From NCBI GenBank assembly GCA_017617475.1, contig JAFZWC010000025.1:1-45330 (forward strand): a stretch of 45,330 bases of DNA. The letters run 5' to 3'. Position numbers and translations under genes: made by a program. This document shows, in pieces, positions 1 through 6,347 of the stretch. The notes beneath the pieces were generated by a model. It was not told the DNA's origin. It ran no database searches and saw nothing but the letters and a program-made list of their open reading frames with translations. Origin of the DNA: Bacteroidales bacterium. GTDB taxonomy: Bacteria > Bacteroidota > Bacteroidia > Bacteroidales > UBA932. How positions within the stretch are numbered: position 1 is the first letter of the stretch; every line of letters begins with the position of its first letter.

Positions 1-35
1 AACCGTCCCGTTTGCCATATTTGCACTATAAAACT

Positions 36-692
36 ATGAATTGGTATCGTAACAATTGGTATTATGTAGGCGGAATCATTTTCGTGATACTCGCCATATT
101 GATGTCCTTGTTTGGTGAACACATCGACCCTGTTCGGAGAATCATGATTGTGGGCTACATGGGACTCATCATTCATCAGTTTGAAGAATATGTGCTGCCG
201 GGAGGATTCCCGATGGTATGGAACATCGTGCAGTCCGGTGAACACGAGAAGTTCGACCGCTATCCGATGAACAAAAACACTTCGTTCGTCTGCAACGTGT
301 GCATCATGTATCCGCTCTATATCGCCGGAATCATCTTCAGCGACTGCTACATTTGGGGACTGATGCTGATGTATTTCTCCATGACGCAGATCATCATCCA
401 CGGCATCATCTTCAACATCAAGATGAAGCGGCTGTATAATCCCGGCGTTGCAACGATGCTGTTCATTCTCATTCCCGTGGGAATATACTACATCTGGTAT
501 GTGGCATCTCATTTCTCACTGACATGGTGGTACTACCTGGCAGCAGGTGTGCTGCTGTTGCCGGTATCATTCTGCAGTCTTATGCTCCCGATAAAACTGC
601 TTGCAGACAAAGACTCCAAACATGTTTGGCCGAAGGAAGAATGTGAGAAATTCCACGTTTTGGAGAAGATGAGAAAGATTGAACAAAAATAG
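36..692 (+). CDS. HXXEE domain integral membrane protein
   Basis: Protein of 218 residues with about six hydrophobic segments. The second holds the sequence HQFEEY, which fits the HXXEE signature, and a later segment has a second conserved-looking histidine (IIIHGIIFN). The family has no firmly established reaction; the conserved His/Glu residues inside the membrane suggest metal binding or catalysis, which is inference. ATG at 36 is chosen; a TTG at 12 in the same frame would add eight residues, but the sequence starts too close to the window edge to judge. The gene is visibly more AT-rich and less biased in codon use than the genes to its right, so it may have a different history. It ends in front of a hairpin shared with the convergent amidase gene. 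Confidence 0.75.
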   Translation: MNWYRNNWYYVGGIIFVILAILMSLFGEHIDPVRRIMIVGYMGLIIHQFEEYVLPGGFPMVWNIVQSGEHEKFDRYPMNKNTSFVCNVCIMYPLYIAGIIFSDCYIWGLMLMYFSMTQIIIHGIIFNIKMKRLYNPGVATMLFILIPVGIYYIWYVASHFSLTWWYYLAAGVLLLPVSFCSLMLPIKLLADKDSKHVWPKEECEKFHVLEKMRKIEQK

Positions 693-720
693 GTAAATTC
701 CCATTTGTCGGCATACAGTA

Positions 721-752
721 AGCCCCGGTTTTCCTGATGGATTGCCGGGGCT
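721..752. terminator. Bidirectional terminator between convergent genes
   Basis: Perfect 8-bp inverted repeat AGCCCCGG (721-728) and CCGGGGCT (745-752), GC-rich, lying between the stop of the HXXEE gene (692) and the stop of the amidase gene (758). The flanks are only mildly T-rich, so its strength as an intrinsic terminator is uncertain. Confidence 0.6.
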
Positions 753-757
753 ACTTC

Positions 758-1348
758 TTATATAGATAGGTATTTGAGGATTCCTTCAACGTGGAGATTG
801 ATGATGGCCTGGGAACCTTCTGGAGACTCCAGGAAGGCCACGTCCTCTTTGTTATCCATGAAAAGATTCTCCGTAAGGACGGCCGGGCAGCTGGTATGGC
901 GGAGGATGTAGAAGTTACTCTCGATGTCAGGATCACCATCCGAATAGTCCGTGCGAAGCCGCATCCCAGGGAGGTGTTCTTTTGCCGCCTCATACAGGCT
1001 GGTTGCAAGGCCATCAGCGGCTGTCTTGCCCCGGGTGGTGTAGCAGCTCCAACCACGGGCGTTCATCCATTCCTGGCCGTTTCCTGCAGCATTGACGTGA
1101 ATAGAGAGAAGGATCACCGGCACGCTCCCAGATTCCAAGCAGATCTGGTTGACACGCCGGCAGCGCTCGGGGAGGGAGATGTCTTCCAGCTCCGGTACCA
1201 GAAGCCGGGCATCATAGCCCAACTCCGAGAGAGCAATCTGGATCTGTTTTGCCAGGAAACGAGTGTATGCATATTCGCGGAAGAAGCCGCCCGGGCTCCG
1301 CTTGCCGGGAGTATCAATCCCATGGCCATTATCGAGAAGTATCTTCAT
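758..1348 (-). CDS. N-acetylmuramoyl-L-alanine amidase (Amidase_3), no signal peptide
   Basis: Zinc amidase of 196 residues that would cleave the bond between N-acetylmuramic acid and L-alanine in peptidoglycan. The family's metal and catalytic residues are visible: H9 in DNGHG, E25 in FREYAY, H84 in SIHVNA and E160 in LTENLFM. The protein is essentially the bare catalytic domain: it starts directly with the first strand (MKILLDNGHG) and has no signal peptide, lipobox, SPOR or LysM domain, unlike cell-division amidases. Such short unexported amidases are often phage- or element-encoded endolysins released through a holin, or are exported in an unusual way; that is inference. No holin or phage structural gene is seen nearby. 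It lies downstream of tRNA-Cys on the same strand, after a 234-nt non-coding gap. Confidence 0.88.
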   Translation of the reverse strand: MKILLDNGHGIDTPGKRSPGGFFREYAYTRFLAKQIQIALSELGYDARLLVPELEDISLPERCRRVNQICLESGSVPVILLSIHVNAAGNGQEWMNARGWSCYTTRGKTAADGLATSLYEAAKEHLPGMRLRTDYSDGDPDIESNFYILRHTSCPAVLTENLFMDNKEDVAFLESPEGSQAIINLHVEGILKYLSI

Positions 1349-1547
1349 AGTGCAAGACAGTGTGGGTTATCTGCTCGCAAAATGGGAAGAATATGTGGAA
1401 ATCAAAACAGCCACAAAGTGGGAAACCCTAGAGGAGGGGAAAAACCTTGCTTCGAAGGAGGAAAATCTTTTCGATCTGGCTGGGTTCTGGCTGGTAGCGA
1501 CCAACCTCGTAGAATGTGGGAACTTTGTGGGAACTTTTTGGAAAAGC
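1349..1547. other. Non-coding stretch with a tandem 11-bp repeat
   Basis: No convincing gene is seen between the amidase start and the tRNA-Cys terminator. The stretch contains a perfect tandem repeat of TGTGGGAACTT (1515-1525 and 1526-1536) and a related GTGGGAAACC near 1417-1427. No -7 box matching TAnnTTTG was found directly upstream of the amidase. It may be the decayed remains of an element beside the tRNA gene, but no duplicated tRNA 3' end is seen. Confidence 0.4.
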
Positions 1548-1578
1548 AAATGCCCCTGGAGTGTCTCCAAGGGCATTT
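1548..1578 (-). terminator. tRNA-Cys terminator hairpin
   Basis: Inverted repeat of about 14 bp (AAATGCCCCTGGAG at 1548-1561 with CTCCAAGGGCATTT at 1565-1578, one mismatch) directly downstream of tRNA-Cys on the minus strand. The stem ends in an A/T tract that reads as a T-run, a normal intrinsic terminator layout. Confidence 0.75.
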
Positions 1579-1582
1579 TGAG

Positions 1583-1653
1583 AGGTACCAAGCGGAATCG
1601 AACCGCTGTAGCAGGTTTTGCAGACCTGTGCCTAACCACTCGGCCATAGTACC
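1583..1653 (-). tRNA. tRNA-Cys (anticodon GCA)
   Basis: On the minus strand the 71-nt sequence folds as a cloverleaf. The 7-bp acceptor stem GGTACTA/TGGTACC contains one G-T pair, and the discriminator is U, as expected for tRNA-Cys. The D-arm region reads GCCGAGTGGTTAGGC, the anticodon arm CAGGT-CTGCAAA-ACCTG gives anticodon GCA, and the T-arm is GCGGTTCGATTCCGC. The 3' CCA is not encoded. A promoter precedes it and a hairpin follows, so it is transcribed alone. Confidence 0.96.
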
Positions 1654-1665
1654 GTAACGGGAATG

Positions 1666-1695
1666 CAAATATAGCAGTATTTCCCGAATCTGCAA
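1666..1695 (-). promoter_or_regulatory. Promoter of tRNA-Cys
   Basis: On the minus strand, TTG (1695-1693), a 19-nt spacer and TATATTTG (1673-1666) match the Bacteroidetes -33/-7 consensus. The tRNA 5' end is 13 nt past the box, which leaves a very short 5' leader. Confidence 0.8.
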
Positions 1696-1715
1696 AATTT
1701 ATTATGCGTGTCTTT

Positions 1716-1770
1716 TCCGGAAGAAAATTGGTTTTTTGGGCTACTGCACAAAAAATAATTTTCTTCCGGA
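1716..1770 (-). terminator. Long hairpin at the 3' end of the GtrA-HD operon
   Basis: A perfect 14-bp inverted repeat (TCCGGAAGAAAATT at 1716-1729 and its complement at 1757-1770) encloses a further complementary pair, TTTTTTG with CACAAAAAA. It begins 3 nt after the stop of the HD gene. It is a likely transcript end or RNA-stability structure, but no clean T-run follows the stem on the minus strand, so intrinsic termination is not certain. Confidence 0.55.
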
Positions 1771-1773
1771 TAA

Positions 1774-2358
1774 TTAGGCTTTTGAACCAAATACCTGGTC
1801 AATCAAGCTTTCGAACTCCTTGAACGCGAAAGTGTCGGAGAGTTCGCGGAGGGAATCGGCCAGGCCGCGGTAGTGCCACTCGTGGTCCTTGGGGTCGGGA
1901 GCATGGAACAGGGACCAGAGCTTGTCGCCCTGGACGGCGTAGTCGCGGGCGATGGCCCTCATGTTGGACAGCTTGTCCCCCAGGGCCACCATCTTGGCAT
2001 CGTGCGAGGCGTGGGCCAGGCGGTCGATGGCCGCCTGCTTGCGGGCGTGCCAGCTGTCCTCCTCGCTTACGCCTTCCACCACATCGTCACTTTCGGCCGC
2101 CACCAGCGAGGCCACGCGCGCGCCGAATTCGGCCCTTATCTGCTCTACCGTCACATCCGTGTCTTCCACGGTGTCGTGCAGGGCGGCGGCGGCCAGGAGT
2201 TCCTGGTCCGGCGTCATGGTGGCTACTATCTCCATGGCTTCCATGGGATGAACTATGTAAGGGAAGCCCTTTCCGCGGCGCTCGGTACCGGCGTGCGCCT
2301 TCACGGCAAACACGATGGCCCTGTCCAGCAACTGGGTATCAAGTGGGTTATTCGCCAT
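1774..2358 (-). CDS. HD-domain phosphohydrolase, MESH1/SpoT-hydrolase-like
   Basis: Protein of 194 residues made almost entirely of an HD domain of the RelA/SpoT hydrolase type. Visible motifs are HAGTERRGKGFPYIVHP near the N-terminus, the metal motif ALHDTVEDTDVT, FGARVASLV, and DKLSNMRAI. This order matches stand-alone small alarmone hydrolases (MESH1), which remove pyrophosphate from (p)ppGpp. Activity on (p)ppGpp or on NADPH is inference. There is no synthetase, TGS or ACT domain. ATG at 2358 lies inside the end of the GtrA gene (11-nt overlap), so the two genes are translationally coupled. A synthetase-type RelA/SpoT protein without an HD domain is encoded separately at 38540-39616, so alarmone synthesis and breakdown appear split between loci. 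Confidence 0.85.
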   Translation of the reverse strand: MANNPLDTQLLDRAIVFAVKAHAGTERRGKGFPYIVHPMEAMEIVATMTPDQELLAAAALHDTVEDTDVTVEQIRAEFGARVASLVAAESDDVVEGVSEEDSWHARKQAAIDRLAHASHDAKMVALGDKLSNMRAIARDYAVQGDKLWSLFHAPDPKDHEWHYRGLADSLRELSDTFAFKEFESLIDQVFGSKA

Positions 2359-2827
2359 AATCCTTTTCTACTTTTTGCTTGTTGAAGATAACGAACTCGT
2401 TCATCACGAAGTTGAAGCAGCCCGAGAAGCACAGGCCCAGGAGGTTACAGAACACCGGTTCCACCGACCAGTCTTGCAGCCAGTTCAGGGAGACGAACAG
2501 GAAATGGAATCCCTGCATGGCTATGAATTTGAGTATGTATCCTCCTACACAAGTGGCATTGTAGGCCGCCAGGTGACGGAAAAGGGAACGCAAACTCCCG
2601 GGCTTGGATACCCTTTCTTTCCACACCAGGTAATAGGCTATGAAGAAGTTGGTGAGGGTGGCCACCTCGAAGGAGATGGTAGGAGCAATCCAGAAACTCT
2701 CCCAGTAAGAGTCTTTGAAAGCGAAATGGCCCAGCACCCAGTGCAAACCTAGGTCTACAATGGTGCCTGCCACACTCGTCAGGGAGAACATGACAAACTT
2801 ACGGAGAATCTCCACTCTTCTTCTCAT
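2348..2827 (-). CDS. GtrA-like membrane protein
   Basis: Protein of 159 residues with four hydrophobic segments, beginning with RKFVMFSLTSVAGTIVDLG and ending with NFVMNEFVIFNKQ, the usual pattern of the GtrA/DPMS family. Members are thought to help move prenyl-linked sugars across the membrane or to assist glycosyltransferases; which substrate applies here cannot be read. The gene starts 6 nt after a -7 box (2841-2834) and is the first of a two-gene unit with the HD hydrolase. No glycosyltransferase lies next to it, so its partner is unknown. Confidence 0.85.
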   Translation of the reverse strand: MRRRVEILRKFVMFSLTSVAGTIVDLGLHWVLGHFAFKDSYWESFWIAPTISFEVATLTNFFIAYYLVWKERVSKPGSLRSLFRHLAAYNATCVGGYILKFIAMQGFHFLFVSLNWLQDWSVEPVFCNLLGLCFSGCFNFVMNEFVIFNKQKVEKDYGE

Positions 2828-2833
2828 AGTTTA

Positions 2834-2863
2834 CAAATTTACTAATTTTTGTAATTGTCACAA
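2834..2863 (-). promoter_or_regulatory. Promoter of the GtrA-HD operon
   Basis: Minus-strand TTG (2863-2861), 19-nt spacer, TAAATTTG (2841-2834). The start codon at 2827 is only 6 nt beyond the box, so the mRNA should be leaderless or nearly so. It overlaps the divergent promoter of the lipid operon. Confidence 0.75.
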
Positions 2864-2879
2864 AATTGGCCTAACTTAG
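2849..2879 (+). promoter_or_regulatory. Promoter of the lipid operon
   Basis: TTG (2849-2851), 20-nt spacer, TAACTTAG (2872-2879), one base off the TAnnTTTG consensus. Transcription should begin at about 2883-2886. This argues against the ATG at 2881 and for the ATG at 2902 as the start of the next gene. Confidence 0.6.
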
Positions 2880-2901
2880 CATGAGTATTAGAACCCGAAC
2901 C

Positions 2902-3876
2902 ATGAAACCCATCATAGCCCCCGTAGACAGGGAAGCCCTTTTGTCCGAGCTGCACGAAAAAACCCTCCTGCGCAAGACCAACCGCGCCGGAAACGAGCTG
3001 TATATCGTCGGCCCCGAATCCGTTAACGTCATAAGGGAAATAGGCCGATTAAGGGAAATAGCCTTCCGCAACGACGGCGGAGGCACCGGCCGCGAACTGG
3101 ATATAGACGAGTTTGACACCAATCCCGCCTATGGCTACAAGCAGCTGGTTCTCTGGGATCCGGACGCCCAGGAAATCATCGGCGGCTACCGTTTCTGCCT
3201 CTGCGACGAAGCCGTTTTCAACCGTTTCGGCCAGCCCATCCTTACCTCGTCCCACATGTTCGAGTTTTCCAAGCGTTTCCTCAAGGATTACCTTCCCTAT
3301 ACGCTGGAACTGGGCCGAAGCTTCGTTTCCGTGGAATACCAGAGTTCCAAGGCCGGAGCCAAGAGCCTCTACGCCCTGGACAACCTCTTCGACGGCATAG
3401 CCGCCATCGGCATCCTCTATAACCGCCGCATCAAATACTTCTTCGGCAAAGCCACCATCTACCGCGGATACCCCACCGAGGCCCGGGAAATGATTATGGT
3501 TTTCCTCAAGAAATACTTCGGCAAGAACAGTCGGCTCATCCGCATCCGCAAAGAAGTGAAGGTAGAGAACTCCCGGCGTTATTCCAAACTGTTCAAAGGC
3601 CTGGATTTCAAAGAAGGATACAAGGTGCTCAAGGCCGAAGTAACCAAAATGGGCGTATTCATTCCCCCGCTGGTGAACACCTACATGAACCTGTCCCCTA
3701 CCATGGATTATTTCGGGACGGGCATCAACGACGAATTCGGAGATGTTTACGATTCCGGCATCCTCATCAACTTCGAGGAAATGTATCCCGAAAAGCGGGA
3801 GCGCCACGCCGCCTCCTTCATGGCCCTGGGCCTGCAACATCTCCGCAAGCTGCTCAGACGCTTCCAAAAACGATGA
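2902..3876 (+). CDS. OlsB/GlsB-like N-acyltransferase (hemolysin-type GNAT fold)
   Basis: Protein of about 324 residues resembling the hemolysin-like acyltransferases that attach a 3-hydroxy fatty acid to an amino acid (OlsB for ornithine, GlsB for glycine). Visible are the substrate-proximal block IREIGRLREIAFRNDGGGTGRELDIDEFD, the strand YKQLVLWD followed by IIGGYRFC, and TLELGRSFVSVEYQ, which fit this family. In Bacteroides the GlsB/GlsA pair makes N-acyloxyacyl glycine lipids; the PlsC-type gene two positions downstream would be the O-acylating partner. Glycine as the substrate is inference. ATG 2902 is preferred over ATG 2881 because the latter lies at or before the predicted transcription start. 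It is the first gene of a four-gene operon. Confidence 0.8.
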   Translation: MKPIIAPVDREALLSELHEKTLLRKTNRAGNELYIVGPESVNVIREIGRLREIAFRNDGGGTGRELDIDEFDTNPAYGYKQLVLWDPDAQEIIGGYRFCLCDEAVFNRFGQPILTSSHMFEFSKRFLKDYLPYTLELGRSFVSVEYQSSKAGAKSLYALDNLFDGIAAIGILYNRRIKYFFGKATIYRGYPTEAREMIMVFLKKYFGKNSRLIRIRKEVKVENSRRYSKLFKGLDFKEGYKVLKAEVTKMGVFIPPLVNTYMNLSPTMDYFGTGINDEFGDVYDSGILINFEEMYPEKRERHAASFMALGLQHLRKLLRRFQKR

Positions 3877-3895
3877 CAGTTAAAGGAATTATTGC

Positions 3896-3903
3896 TAACT
3901 TTG
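3896..3903 (+). promoter_or_regulatory. Internal -7 box in the lipid operon
   Basis: TAACTTTG lies in the 50-nt gap before the CDP-alcohol phosphatidyltransferase gene, 23 nt from its ATG. No TTG is found at the right distance, so it may be a weak internal promoter. Confidence 0.45.
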
Positions 3904-3926
3904 TATTTCACTAACTGTGCTGAATA

Positions 3927-4634
3927 ATGTCTGAAGAAAAGAAGCAAGCCTCGAGGATTCAGACTTCCATCCTGAATCCCTACGAAAAGAAAGTGCTGGT
4001 ATGGCTGGCCGAAAGGATGCCTTCCTGGGTCACTTCCGATATGCTCACGTTCGTGGGCTTCCTGGGCTCTCTTATCATGGCCACCGGCTATGCCCTGTCC
4101 AACCTGAACCTCAAATGGCTGTGGCTCAGCTGCTTCGGCCTGCTAGTCAACTGGTTCGGCGATTCCCTGGACGGCAGCCTGGCCCGCGTACGCAACGCCC
4201 AGCGCAAAACCTATGGTTTCTTTATCGACCACAACGTGGATGTCCTGAACGAGATGATCATGTTCATCGGCGTAGGTGTTAGCCCGCTGGTGAATATGAG
4301 CTTTGCCATGCTGGCCCTGGTGGGCTATTTCATGCTTAGCATCTACGTGTACATAGACTGCCACCTCAAAGGAGAGATGCGTCTGACGTACGGCGGCCTC
4401 GGCCCCACCGAATTCCGGCTCATGCTCATCCTCGTGAACATCGCGTTCATCTATATTCCCTGGCTCACCACTTGGAAAAAGACCATCTGGCTATTCCACA
4501 ACGAGTTCCATGTGGGCCTGTTCGACTATATTGCCGTATGTGTGGCCGTCCTGCTCATCGTCTTCTACATCGTGGGCTTTTTCCGCGACGCCGCCTACTA
4601 CAGCAAGATAGACCCGCCCAAGAAACAGGAATAG
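3927..4634 (+). CDS. CDP-alcohol phosphatidyltransferase family protein
   Basis: Membrane protein of 235 residues. The family motif DxxDGxxAR(8)GxxxDxxxD is seen as DSLDGSLAR...GFFIDHNVD around residues 77-104; its aspartates bind the catalytic divalent metals. Several hydrophobic helices surround it. The family transfers a phosphoalcohol from a CDP-alcohol to an acceptor alcohol; the specific product cannot be told. Its position between an amino-acid N-acyltransferase and a lysolipid acyltransferase suggests a membrane lipid headgroup reaction, possibly adding a phospho-headgroup to an aminolipid, which is inference. It is spaced 50 nt from the gene before it, with a possible internal promoter, and abuts the next gene with no gap. 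Confidence 0.88.
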   Translation: MSEEKKQASRIQTSILNPYEKKVLVWLAERMPSWVTSDMLTFVGFLGSLIMATGYALSNLNLKWLWLSCFGLLVNWFGDSLDGSLARVRNAQRKTYGFFIDHNVDVLNEMIMFIGVGVSPLVNMSFAMLALVGYFMLSIYVYIDCHLKGEMRLTYGGLGPTEFRLMLILVNIAFIYIPWLTTWKKTIWLFHNEFHVGLFDYIAVCVAVLLIVFYIVGFFRDAAYYSKIDPPKKQE

Positions 4635-5504
4635 ATGTACGTTATTACCCACGAACAAGCGGCCAACGAGCTTTCCCCCATCTTCAAAGGATGGAAAGGA
4701 AAGCTTTTATTCAAAATAGGCCTCAAGCTCACGGGGATTGACAAGGTGAACAAGATTCACCACCAGGTGAGCGAAGCCGGCATTGCCGACGGACCCGATT
4801 TTGCTGGAGGCATCCTGGAAGGCGTGGGCATCGATTTCCGTATAGGGAATGCCGACAGGCTGGAGAAGCTCCCGGAAGGTCCTTTCATTGCCATAGCCAA
4901 TCACATCTACGGACACGTGGACGGCATTTGTCTGGTGGACGTTCTGGGTCACGTACGGCCCAAAACCAAGGTGATGGTGAATGAATTCCTCATGTGGATC
5001 AAGGGCCTCGCGCCCAGCTTCATCTCCGTGAATCCCACTCTGGCCACCAAAAGCGGCGCCACTTCCACCAGCATCAACGGCGTCAAGGCCGCTCTGTTGC
5101 AGATTCGCGAAGGCGAGCCGCTGGCCATCTTCCCCTCCGGCGCCGTGGCCGACCTGAAGCCCCGCCAGGGCTGGACCCTGAGCGAAAGGGACTGGCAGGA
5201 TGCCGCCATCAAACTCATCCGCAAAGCGCGGGTACCCATAGTCCCCATCCGCTTTTTCGACCGGAATACCTGGTTCTATTATGGTCTGGGACTGCTGGAC
5301 TACCGCATCCGCTTTGTCCGGCTTTTTCACGAGCTCTTTAACAAACGGGGTACGCATCCCCGCATGGGTATAGGAGAAATCATTACGGTAGAGCAGCAGG
5401 ACGCCGTTTCGGACCAGGAATTCAAGGCCTTCCTCCGGCGCAGCGTCTATGAGATGCCCCTTCCCGAATCCTTCACATTACGTTCTGAATTATGGAAGAA
5501 GTAA
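4635..5504 (+). CDS. PlsC-type lysolipid acyltransferase (GlsA/OlsA-like)
   Basis: Protein of 289 residues with the 1-acylglycerol-3-phosphate acyltransferase fold. The catalytic motif is NHIYGHVDG, with five residues between His and Asp as in the subgroup found beside OlsB-type genes. The acyl-acceptor motif is FPSGAVADLK. It would add a second acyl chain, probably to the 3-hydroxyl of the N-acyl chain made by the first gene's product (GlsA-like role, inferred). The ATG follows the upstream stop codon immediately, and the SDR gene overlaps its end by 13 nt, so the three genes are tightly coupled. A general lysophospholipid acyltransferase role remains possible. Confidence 0.85.
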   Translation: MYVITHEQAANELSPIFKGWKGKLLFKIGLKLTGIDKVNKIHHQVSEAGIADGPDFAGGILEGVGIDFRIGNADRLEKLPEGPFIAIANHIYGHVDGICLVDVLGHVRPKTKVMVNEFLMWIKGLAPSFISVNPTLATKSGATSTSINGVKAALLQIREGEPLAIFPSGAVADLKPRQGWTLSERDWQDAAIKLIRKARVPIVPIRFFDRNTWFYYGLGLLDYRIRFVRLFHELFNKRGTHPRMGIGEIITVEQQDAVSDQEFKAFLRRSVYEMPLPESFTLRSELWKK

Positions 5505-6304
5505 AAGTAGTTCTGGTAACCGGAGGCAGCAGCGGAATTGGTGCCGCCACCGCCCGCCTGCTGGCCCAGGCCGGTATGAGAGTTTACGCAGGCAGCCGTC
5601 GCGGAACCCTTGAAACGCCCACCGAAGGCGTCAGCGCCGTTAAACTGGACGTGAACGACGCCGCCCTCACGGAGACCGTAGTGGCCGATATCGTAGCCCG
5701 GGAAGGAAGGCTGGACGCCGTGGTGTGCAACGCCGGAAACGGCATCTACGGCCCCATTGAAGGGACGCTGGAAGAAGAAGCCCGCAGCCAGTTCGAAACC
5801 AACTACTTCGGCGCACTCAAAACCATCCAGGCCTGCCTGCCGGTTTTCCGTAAACAGGGACATGGCCGCATCATAACCGTCACCTCCGTGATGGCCATCC
5901 TGCAGCTCCCCTTCCAGGGATTTTACTCCTCGGTGAAAGCCGCCCTTCTGTCCCTTTCCGAGTCCTTGTCCCTGGAGCTCAAGGGCACCGGCATCCAATG
6001 CTGCAGCGTCCTGCCCGGTGACGTAGCCACCGGCTTCACCGGAGCCCGCAAACTCAATGTGGCGGCCCAGGATCCTAATTCCCCCTACCGTGCCAAGATG
6101 GACAAGAACCTCAAGAAGATAGAGGCCGACGAGCAGGGCGGCATGGCTCCCGAAGTCATCGGCAAGGCCATCCTGAAGCAGCTCCGGCGCAAGCACATGC
6201 GCGTACGGGTGATTCCCAGAATAGACTACGCCGCCGTGGGTGCCCTGGTCCGCTACCTGCCCGAAAAGTCCAAACTGGCCCTTTTGAACTTCTTGTACAG
6301 CTAG
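5492..6304 (+). CDS. Short-chain dehydrogenase/reductase (SDR)
   Basis: Classical SDR of 270 residues. The cofactor motif TGGSSGIG is near the N-terminus, followed by the NAG motif (VVCNAGNGIYGP) and the catalytic Ser plus YxxxK (TSVMA...FYSSVK). R37/R38 in GSRRGT suggest a preference for NADP(H). The gene overlaps the acyltransferase gene by 13 nt, so it is the fourth gene of the lipid operon. A plausible role is reduction of a ketone in the acyl or headgroup part of the lipid, or a 3-ketosphinganine-reductase-like step. The substrate is not known. Confidence 0.85.
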   Translation: MEEVKVVLVTGGSSGIGAATARLLAQAGMRVYAGSRRGTLETPTEGVSAVKLDVNDAALTETVVADIVAREGRLDAVVCNAGNGIYGPIEGTLEEEARSQFETNYFGALKTIQACLPVFRKQGHGRIITVTSVMAILQLPFQGFYSSVKAALLSLSESLSLELKGTGIQCCSVLPGDVATGFTGARKLNVAAQDPNSPYRAKMDKNLKKIEADEQGGMAPEVIGKAILKQLRRKHMRVRVIPRIDYAAVGALVRYLPEKSKLALLNFLYS

Positions 6305-6309
6305 TCCTC

Positions 6310-6340
6310 TTGTACTTTTCCTTTTTTTACCTTACCTTTG
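6310..6340 (+). promoter_or_regulatory. Promoter of the DUF5686-AraC unit
   Basis: TTG (6310-6312), 20-nt spacer, TACCTTTG (6333-6340). The start codon at 6348 lies 7 nt beyond the box, so the leader is absent or just a few bases. Confidence 0.8.
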
Positions 6341-6347
6341 AGTAATA

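Noticed and set aside
1515..1536. CRISPR-like tandem repeat
   Set aside because: Only two 11-bp units directly abut each other, with no spacers and no cas genes.
1583..1653. Phage or island attachment site at tRNA-Cys
   Set aside because: No second copy of the tRNA 3' end and no integrase were found in the window.
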